46,677 nt of DNA from the NCBI RefSeq assembly GCF_001424565.1, contig NZ_LMOL01000007.1, positions 171,344 through 218,020 on the forward strand, read 5' to 3'. The translations under genes were made by a program, and so were the position numbers. How positions within the stretch are numbered: position 1 is the stretch's first letter; each line of letters begins with the position of its first letter. This stretch comes from Arthrobacter sp. Leaf141. Lineage in GTDB: Bacteria; Actinomycetota; Actinomycetes; Actinomycetales; Micrococcaceae. Under the pieces are notes generated by a model that made no database searches, was not told where the DNA came from, and saw nothing but the letters and a program-made list of their open reading frames with translations. Below, piece by piece: positions 24,154 to 32,837 of this stretch.

Positions 24154-25902
24154 CTACAGGCCGAGGGCTTCGCTGACATCCTGCAGGGCCGCGTCCAGTG
24201 CCGAACGCGCCGCCTGCCGGGCGGCCGGAAGCTCAGCCGCGGACCCCACGTGCTGGATCACCTCGAGGTAGCACTTGAGTTTGGGCTCGGTGCCGCTGGG
24301 CCTGATGATCACCCGGGTCAGGTCCCGGGTGACATACAGGAGGCCGTCCGTGGGCGGCAGCTGCGGGCTGCCCTCCGCCAGGTCCGTGTAGACCTCCACT
24401 GCGGAGGACGCAAAGGATTCGGGCGGGGAGACGCGGAGCCGGTTCATCATGGCATCCAGCAGCCCCAGGTCCGCCACGCGGATACTCAGCTGGTCACTCG
24501 CGTGCAGCCCGTGCCGCAGATAAAGGTCATCCAGCGTGTCAAAAACTGTCCGGCCGTCCGCTTTTGCGGCGGCGGCCAGCTCGGCGATCAGGACAGCGGC
24601 GGAAATACCGTCCTTGTCCTTCACCAGGTCCGGGGCCACGCAGTAGCCCAGCGCTTCCTCGTAGCCGTACACCAGGCCGGGAACACGGGAAATCCATTTA
24701 AAGCCGGTGAGGGTTTCCTCATGGTCGTAACCGGCTGCGGCGGCGATGCGGGCCAGCAGCCGGGAGGACACAATCGAGTTGGCAAAGACGCCCCGGTGTT
24801 CCCCTTCCGGGGTGCCGTCGGCGTTGGCGGACCTGGCCGCGACGTGCGCGCCCAGCAGCGCACCCACTTCGTCGCCGCGGAGCATCCGCCAGGCACCCGT
24901 ATCCGGGTCCTTGGCAGCTACAGCGGCCCGGTCGGCGTCGGGGTCGTTGGCGATAACGATGTCCGCGTCCAGCCGCTCTGCGGCTTGCAGTGCCAGGTCC
25001 AGGGCGCCCGGCTCCTCCGGGTTGGGGAAACTGACGGTGGGGAAGCCAGGGTCCGGCTCGGCCTGCTCCGCCACCAGGGTGACGTTCTGGAAACCTGCGG
25101 CGTTAAGGACAGCCAGTGCGGTGGCCCCGCCTACCCCGTGCAGCGGGGTCAGGACGATCCGCAGGTCCCGGGCCGGGAACCGGTCCGGGCGGGCCAGCCC
25201 GGCGGTGGCTTCCCGGTACGCGGCGGCGAGGGAGCCGTCCAGGACGGTCCAGCCCTCGGTGGCCAGGGCGATGCCCGCCAGCGGTCCCACGGCGTCGATG
25301 TGGGCGGCGATTGCGGCGTCGAACGGGGCCACGATCTGGGCGCCGTTGCCGCTTTCCGGCACCGCGTGGCGGCCCAGATAGACCTTGTAGCCGTTGTCCT
25401 GGGGCGGGTTGTGGCTGGCGGTGACCATCACGCCGCCGTCGCATCCGAGCGCGCGGACGGCGTAGGCCAGCAGGGGAGTGGGCAGCGCCGCCGGGAGCAG
25501 GAACGTTTCAATCCCCACTGCGGTGAAGATCGCCGCCGTTTCGGCGGCGAAGACGTCGGAATTGTGCCGGGCGTCGTAGCCAACGACGGCGCGCGGCCGG
25601 GTTCCGGGCGCAGCCTCAGCTACGGCAGCCAGCAGGAACGCCGCGAAACCGGCGGCGGCGCGGCGCACCACCACGCGGTTCATCCGGTTGGGGCCGGGGC
25701 CGAGGGCTGCGCGCAGGCCGGCGGTGCCGAACTGGAGGGTGCCGCTGAAGCTGTCGGCGAGTTCCTGCCGGGCGGCGGGATCGCCCTCCCCATCGCGCCG
25801 GAGCAACTCAAGGAGGGCGGCGGACGTTGCCGGGTCCGGGTCTTGGGCGGCCCATTCACGGGCCTCGGTGAGCAGGCGGGACTCGGCAGCGGGGGTCGTC
25901 AT
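24154..25902 (-). CDS. pmmB: Phospho-sugar mutase (PmmB-like)
   Basis: A 582-residue alpha-D-phosphohexomutase. It has the phosphoserine loop TASHNPP (Ser163), the metal loop DPDADR (Asp320, 322, 324), a sugar-binding region and the C-terminal phosphate-binding RPSGTEPKLK. It would interconvert sugar 1- and 6-phosphates (mannose, glucose) or pentose phosphates. The neighbour is purine nucleoside phosphorylase, which releases (deoxy)ribose 1-phosphate; this favours a phosphopentomutase-like job, as in other actinobacteria with the same gene order. ATG 25902 has a TAGCGT hexamer seven bases upstream, so the mRNA may be leaderless. Confidence 0.9.
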   Translation of the reverse strand: MTTPAAESRLLTEAREWAAQDPDPATSAALLELLRRDGEGDPAARQELADSFSGTLQFGTAGLRAALGPGPNRMNRVVVRRAAAGFAAFLLAAVAEAAPGTRPRAVVGYDARHNSDVFAAETAAIFTAVGIETFLLPAALPTPLLAYAVRALGCDGGVMVTASHNPPQDNGYKVYLGRHAVPESGNGAQIVAPFDAAIAAHIDAVGPLAGIALATEGWTVLDGSLAAAYREATAGLARPDRFPARDLRIVLTPLHGVGGATALAVLNAAGFQNVTLVAEQAEPDPGFPTVSFPNPEEPGALDLALQAAERLDADIVIANDPDADRAAVAAKDPDTGAWRMLRGDEVGALLGAHVAARSANADGTPEGEHRGVFANSIVSSRLLARIAAAAGYDHEETLTGFKWISRVPGLVYGYEEALGYCVAPDLVKDKDGISAAVLIAELAAAAKADGRTVFDTLDDLYLRHGLHASDQLSIRVADLGLLDAMMNRLRVSPPESFASSAVEVYTDLAEGSPQLPPTDGLLYVTRDLTRVIIRPSGTEPKLKCYLEVIQHVGSAAELPAARQAARSALDAALQDVSEALGL

Positions 25903-25909
25903 GCCCCTA

Positions 25910-25915
25910 ACGCTA
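25910..25915 (-). promoter_or_regulatory. Probable -10 hexamer of pmmB (leaderless)
   Basis: TAGCGT, then seven bases, then ATG 25902. No -35 is obvious. GGGGC in the spacer could also act as a weak ribosome site. Confidence 0.4.
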
Positions 25916-25942
25916 TCGTCATTGGGCTGGCGTTTCAGCCAC

Positions 25943-25999
25943 TGCGGGGCCGCAACCGGCCGGATGCCGGGCTTTTTCCAGCCTGGTTGCGGCCCCGCA
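25943..25999 (-). terminator. Perfect 15-base inverted repeat after the nucleoside phosphorylase gene
   Basis: TGCGGGGCCGCAACC (25943-25957) pairs without mismatch with 25985-25999 around a 27-base loop. It begins seven bases after the deoD stop and is probably its terminator, although no T-run follows. Confidence 0.65.
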
Positions 26000-26005
26000 C
26001 GTGGT

Positions 26006-26824
26006 TCAGAGTTTGGTGATGATGTCCGCGAGGAGCCGGGAGATCCGCGGGCCGGCGGCCTGGCCGGATTCGATGACTTCCTGGTGGCTGAGTGGCTGCG
26101 GGCTGATGCCGGCGGCGAGGTTGGTGACCAGGGAGATGCCGAAGACTTCCATGCCGGCGTGCCGCCCGGCGATTGCTTCCAGCGCCGTGGACATGCCCAC
26201 CAGTTCCGCCCCGATCCGCTTGGCGTACTGCACTTCCGCGGGGGTTTCGTAGTGCGGACCCGTGAACTGGGCGTAAACGCCCTGGTCCAGGGTGGGGTCC
26301 ACTTCCCGGGCCAGGTCCCGGATCCGCGCGGAGTAGAGATCGGTCAGGTCCACAAACGTGGCCCCTTCCAGGGGCGAGGCCGCGGTGAGGTTGATGTGGT
26401 CGCTGATCAGGACCGGCGTTCCCGGGGTCCAGGCTTCGTTCAGCCCGCCGCAGCCGTTGGTGAGGACCAGGGTTTTGCAGCCTGCAGCGGCGGCGGCGCG
26501 GATCCCGTGGACCACGGCACGCACGCCCTTGCCCTCGTAGTAGTGGGTGCGTGCGCCGAGGACCAGGGCCCGTTTGCCGTCCTTGGTGAGGATGGACCGG
26601 ATGGTGCCCACGTGGCCTTCCACCGCCGGGGCGTGGAAGCCGGGGACCTCCGCGGCGGAGAGTGTGGCGGTGGTTTCGCCGATCAGGTCGGCCGCCTCGC
26701 CCCAGCCGGAGCCGAGGACCAGGGCCACGTCATGGCTGTCGACGCCGGTTTCCTCGGCGATGTAGTCGGCCGCGGCCTGGGCGGCGGCGAAGGGATCCGT
26801 GTTCAGGAAGTCTGTTGTACTCAC
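26006..26824 (-). CDS. deoD: Purine nucleoside phosphorylase, class II (trimeric type)
   Basis: 272 residues. It phosphorolyses purine (deoxy)nucleosides to base and (deoxy)ribose 1-phosphate. Motifs: phosphate loop VLGSGWG, the G.R.HYYEG loop, LTNGCGGLN, FTGPHYETPAE, and the MSTALEAIAGRHAGM...SLVTNLAAG signature. The length suits the trimeric family. GTG 26824 has TAGCTT six bases upstream. A terminator separates it from pmmB, which acts on its product. Confidence 0.93.
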   Translation of the reverse strand: MSTTDFLNTDPFAAAQAAADYIAEETGVDSHDVALVLGSGWGEAADLIGETTATLSAAEVPGFHAPAVEGHVGTIRSILTKDGKRALVLGARTHYYEGKGVRAVVHGIRAAAAAGCKTLVLTNGCGGLNEAWTPGTPVLISDHINLTAASPLEGATFVDLTDLYSARIRDLAREVDPTLDQGVYAQFTGPHYETPAEVQYAKRIGAELVGMSTALEAIAGRHAGMEVFGISLVTNLAAGISPQPLSHQEVIESGQAAGPRISRLLADIITKL

Positions 26825-26830
26825 TGGTAC

Positions 26831-26836
26831 AAGCTA
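26831..26836 (-). promoter_or_regulatory. Probable -10 hexamer of deoD (leaderless)
   Basis: TAGCTT stands six bases before GTG 26824 on the minus strand, the distance expected if transcription starts at or next to the start codon. Confidence 0.4.
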
Positions 26837-26926
26837 TCCTGCCGCCCCGGGCGAGGCCCACCTTTCGGTGGGGTTTGGTGAGAGAACGGTTTCTTTGGTG
26901 GTTCGGCGGAACAGGGGCGAGAATGG

Positions 26927-28348
26927 TTGATTGTGACTACGCACCCAGATTTCAGTTCACCCCGGATCGCAATCCTGGGAGGTGGTCCGGGCGGGTACGA
27001 AGCCGCCATGGTGGCCGCCTCGCTGGGGGCGCAGGTCACCATCATCGAACGTGCCGGCCTGGGCGGCTCCGCAGTCCTCACGGACGTGGTTCCGTCCAAA
27101 ACCCTCATTGCCACGGCTGACCTGATGACCCGGGTCGGTGAGGCCGGCGAACTGGGCGTGAAGTTCGACGTCGACGGCGGCGACTTTGTTCCCGTGATGC
27201 GCGCGGACCTCAAGCACATCAACGACCGGCTGCTGAACCTGGCCCGGAGCCAGTCCAAGGACATCCACGACGGCCTGGCCCTGCAGGGCGTCCGGATCCT
27301 CACCGGTTCCGGCCGGCTGCTGGATGACCACACCATCGAGGTCCTCACCGCCGACGGCACCGAGACGGTCGAGGCGGACACCATCCTGCTGGCCGTCGGG
27401 GCCCACCCGCGAGAGCTCCCCACCGCCCGTCCCGACGGCGAACGGATCCTGAACTGGGCCCAGATCTACAATCTGGACGAGCTGCCCGAGGACCTGATTG
27501 TGGTGGGGTCCGGCGTGACCGGCGCCGAATTCGCCTCCGCCTACAACGGCCTGGGCTCCAAGGTCACCCTCATCTCCAGCCGCGACCGCGTGCTGCCGGG
27601 TTCCGACGTCGACGCGGCAGTGGTCCTGGAGGAAGTCTTCGAACGCCGCGGCGTCCGCGTGCTGTCCCGCTCCCGCGCCGAGGCTGTGGAACGCACGGAG
27701 GACGGCGTGGTGGTCACGCTGGGCGACGGGTCCAAGGTCACCGGCAGCCACTGCCTGGTCTGCGTGGGCTCCATTCCCAACACGGCCGGCATCGGCCTGG
27801 AAGAGGCCGGTGTGGCGGTCAGCGACGGCGGTTACATCAAGGTGGACGGCGTCTCCCGCACCACCGCCCCGAACATCTATGCTGCCGGCGACTGCACGGG
27901 AGTGCTCCCGCTGGCGTCCGTGGCCGCCATGCAGGGCCGCATCGCCGTGGCGCACTTTATGGGCGACGGCGTGACCCCGCTGAAGCTGCACCAGGTGGCG
28001 TCCAACATCTTCACCTCACCGGAGATCGCAAACGTGGGCGTGACGGAAGCGGAGATCGAGTCCGGCAAGTACCAGGGCGATGTCATCAAGCTGTCGCTCC
28101 GGAGCAACGCCCGGGCCAAGATGCGCAACCACCGCGACGGTTTTGTGAAGATCTTCGCCCGGAAGGGCTCCGGAACCGTGATCGGCGGGGTGGTGGTGGG
28201 TCCCAACGCTTCCGAGCTGATCTTCCCGATCGCCATCGCCGTCAAGCAGAAACTGCACGTTGATGACGTGGCCAGCACCTTCACCGTCTACCCGTCCCTG
28301 ACGGGGTCCATCTCGGAAGCCGCGCGCCGCCTGCACGTTCACATGTAG
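26927..28348 (+). CDS. lpdA: NAD(P)H-quinone dehydrogenase, LpdA type
   Basis: A 473-residue FAD protein of the pyridine nucleotide-disulphide oxidoreductase family: FAD motif AILGGGPGGYEAA, NAD(P) motif VVGSGVTGAEFAS, AAGDC, and a C-terminal dimerisation domain. At the place of the redox CxxxxC the sequence reads GLGGSAVLTDVVPSK, so no active dithiol is present. This matches mycobacterial LpdA (Rv3303c), which passes hydride to quinones, and not lipoamide dehydrogenase. The start is uncertain: TTG 26927 lies nine bases after AGGGG, while GTG 26933 is also possible. It is divergent from deoD, as in mycobacteria. Confidence 0.88.
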   Translation: MIVTTHPDFSSPRIAILGGGPGGYEAAMVAASLGAQVTIIERAGLGGSAVLTDVVPSKTLIATADLMTRVGEAGELGVKFDVDGGDFVPVMRADLKHINDRLLNLARSQSKDIHDGLALQGVRILTGSGRLLDDHTIEVLTADGTETVEADTILLAVGAHPRELPTARPDGERILNWAQIYNLDELPEDLIVVGSGVTGAEFASAYNGLGSKVTLISSRDRVLPGSDVDAAVVLEEVFERRGVRVLSRSRAEAVERTEDGVVVTLGDGSKVTGSHCLVCVGSIPNTAGIGLEEAGVAVSDGGYIKVDGVSRTTAPNIYAAGDCTGVLPLASVAAMQGRIAVAHFMGDGVTPLKLHQVASNIFTSPEIANVGVTEAEIESGKYQGDVIKLSLRSNARAKMRNHRDGFVKIFARKGSGTVIGGVVVGPNASELIFPIAIAVKQKLHVDDVASTFTVYPSLTGSISEAARRLHVHM

Positions 28349-28351
28349 GTT
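28346..28351 (+). promoter_or_regulatory. Probable -10 hexamer of the PspC gene, overlapping the lpdA stop
   Basis: TAGGTT begins with the TAG stop codon of lpdA and ends six bases before ATG 28358. AGG in the spacer could also serve as a short ribosome site. Confidence 0.35.
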
Positions 28352-28357
28352 AGGCCC

Positions 28358-28543
28358 ATGGCAACTTCACTGGTGCGGCCCCGCCGCGGAAAAATCATCG
28401 GCGGCGTCTGCGCTGCCCTCGCCGCCCGGTTCGGGCTGCCAAAATTCCTGGTCCGGCTGGGTTTTGTCATCTTTGGTGTGGTGGGCATCGGGGAACTGGT
28501 GTACATCATCCTCTGGGTCCTGATTCCGAAGGACGCAGCCTAG
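28358..28543 (+). CDS. PspC domain protein
   Basis: A 61-residue stand-alone PspC domain: a basic start, GKIIGGVCAALAARFGLP, then one membrane helix (about 30-55) ending LWVLIPKD. PspC proteins belong to phage-shock-type membrane stress systems, but many small actinobacterial copies have no known role. It begins nine bases after the lpdA stop and may be cotranscribed with it or have its own promoter. Confidence 0.85.
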   Translation: MATSLVRPRRGKIIGGVCAALAARFGLPKFLVRLGFVIFGVVGIGELVYIILWVLIPKDAA

Positions 28544-28560
28544 GCACGTGCCGGGGCAGG

Positions 28561-28586
28561 GTTGGCCCCCTGGACCGGGGGCCAAC
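28561..28586 (+). terminator. Terminator hairpin between convergent genes
   Basis: GTTGGCCCCC (28561-28570) pairs perfectly with GGGGGCCAAC (28577-28586) over a six-base loop, 17 bases after the PspC gene and before the end of the opposing gene. No T-run. Confidence 0.6.
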
Positions 28587-28596
28587 GGGGCGGGCT

Positions 28597-28890
28597 CTAC
28601 GGCCCCATGCCTTCGAAGGCCTCGGGGTAGGGGAACTTATGGCCGTTGCAGAGCAGGCCAGGACTTGGCACCATTGCCTTGCCGCCGGCCTTGACGATCT
28701 GGCCGTAGGACTGGACCCGGCCGCCTTCCACAGGATCATCTGGAGTGTCGTTCTGACCAGAGAACGAGCAGATGGAGTTGGCGTGGGCTGGCCCTCGTTC
28801 AACCTGCCCGGCCGCCATCGCCGGGGCGGCCTGCAGGCCGATGAATGCCGCCGTGCAGATGGCAGCACCAATCAATGATGTTTTGCGCAT
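28597..28890 (-). CDS. Small secreted protein of unknown function
   Basis: 97 residues with a clear Sec signal peptide (MRKTSL..., hydrophobic core, APAMA before the likely cleavage after about residue 26). The mature part of about 70 residues is polar and has two cysteines (in SICSFSG and GLLCNGH) that could form a disulphide. It follows GAGGAAAG and ATG 28890. I do not recognise a family. Confidence 0.7.
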   Translation of the reverse strand: MRKTSLIGAAICTAAFIGLQAAPAMAAGQVERGPAHANSICSFSGQNDTPDDPVEGGRVQSYGQIVKAGGKAMVPSPGLLCNGHKFPYPEAFEGMGP

Positions 28891-29063
28891 AGCTTTCCTC
28901 GATCTCTAGAAGTGCTGAAACTTCCAGGCCACAGGCGCATGCCGATCCGGTGCAAACCCTGACACTGCCCAGCGCAGGCCTGCAACCCCCGGGACGGATC
29001 CCGTGCGGGAATCTTAGGAGCTTCGGGGCGGGAAAGGAAGGGCCTCAGGGTTCGGGGGGTTCC

Positions 29064-30620
29064 TCAGGCGGCCGGGACCGCCTGGAAGTGTTTTTCGATC
29101 AGCCCGCGGATGTCGTCGTGGCAGCCGCCGCAACCGGTTCCCGCCCGCGTGGCTTTGGAAACCTCGGGAACGGTGGCACAGCCTCCCGCCACGGCGTCCT
29201 GGATCACCGCACCGCTGACACCGGCACACCGGCACACGGTTCCCTGCGGATCAGCGGTAACGGGCAGCTGGTCCGGGCCATCGAGGCGCAGCAGCAGGGA
29301 CCGGTCCGCCGGCAGTTCGGCGCCGCGTTCAAAGAGACCCACAAGTTCGGCCGCGGTCCGTGGCATCCCCACCGAAACCAGGCTTGCCAGGACACCGCCG
29401 CGGGTGGTCATTTTGACGTAGCGGCCGTGCTCGGGATCAGCCCACTGGGCAATCTGCAGGCGTGGCCTGCCATTCACGGCACCGGCGGACAGTGCCTCGT
29501 CGTCCCACGGATCGGCACTGTTGTCCCCGGCCACGGCCATGTTCATGCCGCGCGCCTTGAGCACCACCACTCCTGCCTGCTCCGGCGGCAGGGCCGGCAG
29601 CGCTTCCGCGTCCTCAACCAGCCCCGCGGCCAGGAGGCCCAGGTATTCGGCAAGCCATTCGGCCTGCCGCCAGCCCGGTCCCACCAGGCCGGAGGGGCCC
29701 TTGGCGTTGCGGCAGTCGGTGCAGTCCGGGTCGGGGCAGCGCACCTCGGCGCAGTCGCCGATCGCGAAAATGTGCGGCTCGTGGTGCGCGCGGAGCCGAT
29801 GGTCCACCAGGATGCCGGTCTGGGTGGACAGGCCGCAGCCTTCGGCCAGTTCCGTCCGGGGCCGGACGCCGCACGAGAGGACCAGGAGGTCCCCGTCAAT
29901 CGCTGAACCGTCGTCAAGGAGCAGTGCCGAGAACCCGCCGTCGGGCGCGTTGTGCTCAACGCCCGTGGACCGCGCGTTGCCGGCCACCCGAACGCCGCAG
30001 CGCCGCAGGCCCGCGGCCAGGACCGCGCCGCCGCCCCTGTCGATGTTGCGCCCCAGCGGGTGCGGGCCGTTGTGCACCACCGTGACGGTGGCGCCTTCCT
30101 CCGCCGCGGCCAGCGCGGTTTCCAGGCCCAGGACGCCACCGCCCAGGACCACCACGCGTTTGCCGCCGGCCACGGCCTGGCGCAGCACCCCGGCATCGCG
30201 GAGGTCCCGCAGCGCCGTCACACCGGCTGGCAGGACCGGCGAGGTGGGGTCCGGATTGATGCCGGTGAGGTTGGGGATGACGGGCCGGGAACCGGTGGCG
30301 AAAACGAGCCGGTCGTAGTGGACGGTGCTGCCGTCCGCGAGGATGACCAGCTGCCGGGCCCTGTCCACCCGGCGGACCCGGGTGCCCAGCCGGACGTCAA
30401 CGCCGTCCCCGGCCAAGGCCGCGTCATCCGCCAGGGCGAGGGCATCGGCGGTGGTCCGGCCCACGCCCAGATCAGCGACCAGGACCCGGTTGTAGGCGGC
30501 TTCGTTTTCCTCGCCCACCACCGTGAGCCGGACCTGGCCGGAACGGACGGCCGGCAGGAGTTCATCCACCAGCCGGGCCGCGACGGGCCCGAATCCCACA
30601 ATGACTGTCTGCTCGCTCAT
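29064..30620 (-). CDS. NasB-like flavoprotein, electron donor of assimilatory nitrate reductase
   Basis: 518 residues. It holds FAD/NAD(P) domains (VIVGFGPVAARLV; VVLGGGVLGLETA; FAIGDC) and a C-terminal BFD-like [2Fe-2S] domain (CRCAGVSG, then GTGCGGC). It probably carries electrons from NAD(P)H to NasA. An unusual insert directly after the FAIGD motif contains Cys290, 295, 300 and 303 (C-x4-C-x4-C-x2-C), which could bind zinc or a further cluster. ATG 30620 overlaps the nasA stop by four bases (ATGA), so the two are translated together. It resembles the first half of NirB but lacks the siroheme part. Confidence 0.85.
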   Translation of the reverse strand: MSEQTVIVGFGPVAARLVDELLPAVRSGQVRLTVVGEENEAAYNRVLVADLGVGRTTADALALADDAALAGDGVDVRLGTRVRRVDRARQLVILADGSTVHYDRLVFATGSRPVIPNLTGINPDPTSPVLPAGVTALRDLRDAGVLRQAVAGGKRVVVLGGGVLGLETALAAAEEGATVTVVHNGPHPLGRNIDRGGGAVLAAGLRRCGVRVAGNARSTGVEHNAPDGGFSALLLDDGSAIDGDLLVLSCGVRPRTELAEGCGLSTQTGILVDHRLRAHHEPHIFAIGDCAEVRCPDPDCTDCRNAKGPSGLVGPGWRQAEWLAEYLGLLAAGLVEDAEALPALPPEQAGVVVLKARGMNMAVAGDNSADPWDDEALSAGAVNGRPRLQIAQWADPEHGRYVKMTTRGGVLASLVSVGMPRTAAELVGLFERGAELPADRSLLLRLDGPDQLPVTADPQGTVCRCAGVSGAVIQDAVAGGCATVPEVSKATRAGTGCGGCHDDIRGLIEKHFQAVPAA

Positions 30621-32836
30621 GAGGCCTCCGACATCTGGTGCGCGTTGGTCGAAACGGGTACGGCAACGGGCCGGACCTGCACGGTATTGAACTTGAATTC
30701 GGGCATCCCGGAGATGGGGTCCGTGCTGGCTTCCGTGAGTCGGTTGGCGCTTTCCATCCCGGGGAAGTGGAACGGCAGGAACACGGTTTCGGCCCGGATG
30801 GCGGTGCTGAGCTCGGCCCGGCACACCACCTCGCCGCGTTCGTTGGAGACCGACACCAACGCGCCGGCGGTGATGCCCAGCGACCCGGCAGCGGCAGGAT
30901 GGATCTGGACGGTGGCCTCCGGGCGGGTGGCCAGGAGTTCGGCCACCCGCCGGGTCTGGGCGCCGGACTGGTAGTGCTCAAGGAGCCGGCCAGTCACCAG
31001 GGTCATGGTTTTGGCGGGGGCGGCGCCGTTAGCCGCGGCTGGCGGCGCAGGCGTACGACGGCGGCGGGGCACCACCGCTGTCATCACCGCCTTGCCATCA
31101 GGGTGGGCAAAGCCGTCAGTGAACAGGCGCGGGGTTCCCGTGCTTCCGGCCGGGTAGGGCCAGTAGGCGGCTTCGCCGCGGTCCAGCATGGCGTAATCGA
31201 TCCCGGAGTAATCGGCCAGGCCGCCGGCGGAGGCCAGCCGGAGTTCCTCGAAGACTGTCTCCGGGTCCTCGCTGTAGGTGGAGGGGGCGTCGAGGGCTTC
31301 CGCCAGCCGGGCCATGATCCAGAGTTCGCTGCGGGCACCGGCCGGCGGTGCCAGGGCCCGGCGGCGGCGCAGGACCCGGCCTTCGAGGTTTGTCAGGGTG
31401 CCTTCCTCCTCGGCCCACTGCAGCACGGGGAGGACCAGGTCCGCCTCGGCGGCGGTCTCGGACATAAAGAAGTCGCACACCACCAGGAAGTCCAGGCTGC
31501 GTAGGCCGGCGATGACGGCGTTTGCATCGGGGGAGGCCACGGCGATGTTGGAGGCGTGGACAAACAGGCAGTGCACCCCGTCCGGCTGGCCCAGGGACTT
31601 CAGCAGCTGCACGGCGGGGAGCCCGGGGCCGGGGATGAGGCTCTCGGGCACGCCCCACACACCGGCCACGTGGGCCCGGGCGGCGGGGTCGGTGATCTTG
31701 CGGTAGCCCGGGAGTTGGTCGGCCTTCTGGCCGTGCTCGCGGCCGCCCTGGCCGTTGCCCTGGCCGGTAAGGGTGCCGTAGCCGCTGCGGGCTGAGCCGG
31801 GCAGGCCCAGCAGGAGGCTGAGGTTGATGGCGGCCGTGGCGGTATCTGTGCCGTCCACGTGCTGTTCCACGCCGCGGCCGGTGAGGATGTAGGCACCGCC
31901 CCGGGTGGCTCCGGCGGCGAGCCGCCGGGCGGTTTCGCGGATCAGCTCCGCCGGGACCCCGGTGAGGCCCTGGACCCGTTCCGGCCAGAAGGCGCTGACG
32001 CTCCGGGCCACGGCGCTGTAGCCGGAGGTACGGTCCGCCACGTAGGTGGTGTCCACCAGTTTTTCGGCAATGACCACGTGGGCGATGCCCAGCAGGAGGG
32101 TCAGGTCGGTGCCCGGCAGGGGCTGGAGGTGGAGGCCGGCGCCGTCGGCGGTGAAGTCGGCAGTGGCGGAGCGCCGCGGGTCCACCACGATCAGGCCGCC
32201 GGCGTCGCGGGCGCCCTTGAGGTGCTGGACGAAGGGCGGCATGGTTTCGGCCACGTTGGAGCCGAGCATCAGGATGGTGGCGGCGGTGTCCAGGGCAACG
32301 AGTGGGAACGGCAGGCCGCGGTCCACACCGAAGGCCCGCATCCCGGCGGCTGCTGCGGAGGACATGCAGAACCGGCCGTTGTAGTCGATCCGGGAGGTGC
32401 GCAGAGCCAACCGGGCGAACTTGCCCAGCATGTAGGCCTTCTCGTTGGTGAGCCCGCCGCCGCCGAAGACACCCACGGCATCCGCGCCGTAGCGGGCCTG
32501 CGTGGCCTGCACGGCATTGGCGGCCAGCTCCAGGGCGTGGTCCCACGTGATGGGGCGGTGGACGCCGTCGGGCCCTTTGAGGAGCGGCTCGGTGACCCGG
32601 CCCGGGTGGTTCAGCAGCGAGGCGGAGGTCCAGCCCTTGCGGCACAGGCCGCCCTTGTTGGTGGGGAAGTCGCGGCCGGCCACGTCTAGGACGGGGGCTG
32701 CCGACGGTGCGGGAGGAAGCAGGGTCACGGGGACCGGCCCCGGCGTTGACGCCGGGGCCGGATCCGCGGGGGAGGTCAGCGTCATGGCGCACTGCAGGGC
32801 GCAGTAAGGGCAGTGCGTGTCGGCGCTTGTGGTCAT
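30617..32836 (-). CDS. nasA: Assimilatory nitrate reductase catalytic subunit
   Basis: A 739-residue molybdopterin oxidoreductase that reduces nitrate to nitrite in the cytoplasm. The N-terminal [4Fe-4S] site has Cys9, Cys12, Cys16 and Cys65 (HCPYCALQC; GGLCRKGW). The bis-MGD-binding domains follow (NGRFCMSSAAAAG, where Cys is the likely Mo-binding region, GSNVAETMPP), and the C-terminal molydopterin dinucleotide-binding domain has TGRLLEHYQSGAQTRR. There is no export signal. ATG 32836 lies one base after the narK stop; an ATG at 32857 inside narK is less likely. It is the middle gene of narK-nasA-nasB. Confidence 0.93.
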   Translation of the reverse strand: MTTSADTHCPYCALQCAMTLTSPADPAPASTPGPVPVTLLPPAPSAAPVLDVAGRDFPTNKGGLCRKGWTSASLLNHPGRVTEPLLKGPDGVHRPITWDHALELAANAVQATQARYGADAVGVFGGGGLTNEKAYMLGKFARLALRTSRIDYNGRFCMSSAAAAGMRAFGVDRGLPFPLVALDTAATILMLGSNVAETMPPFVQHLKGARDAGGLIVVDPRRSATADFTADGAGLHLQPLPGTDLTLLLGIAHVVIAEKLVDTTYVADRTSGYSAVARSVSAFWPERVQGLTGVPAELIRETARRLAAGATRGGAYILTGRGVEQHVDGTDTATAAINLSLLLGLPGSARSGYGTLTGQGNGQGGREHGQKADQLPGYRKITDPAARAHVAGVWGVPESLIPGPGLPAVQLLKSLGQPDGVHCLFVHASNIAVASPDANAVIAGLRSLDFLVVCDFFMSETAAEADLVLPVLQWAEEEGTLTNLEGRVLRRRRALAPPAGARSELWIMARLAEALDAPSTYSEDPETVFEELRLASAGGLADYSGIDYAMLDRGEAAYWPYPAGSTGTPRLFTDGFAHPDGKAVMTAVVPRRRRTPAPPAAANGAAPAKTMTLVTGRLLEHYQSGAQTRRVAELLATRPEATVQIHPAAAGSLGITAGALVSVSNERGEVVCRAELSTAIRAETVFLPFHFPGMESANRLTEASTDPISGMPEFKFNTVQVRPVAVPVSTNAHQMSEAS

Positions 32837-32837
32837 G

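Noticed and set aside
24250..26019. 589-residue open frame antisense to pmmB
   Set aside because: pmmB has all catalytic loops; the opposite frame is Gly/Gln/Arg-rich noise.
28979..29055. Terminator for the nas operon
   Set aside because: Short repeats are present (GATCCCG/CGGGAATC, and CCTCAGG twice), but no stable stem with the right placement could be supported.
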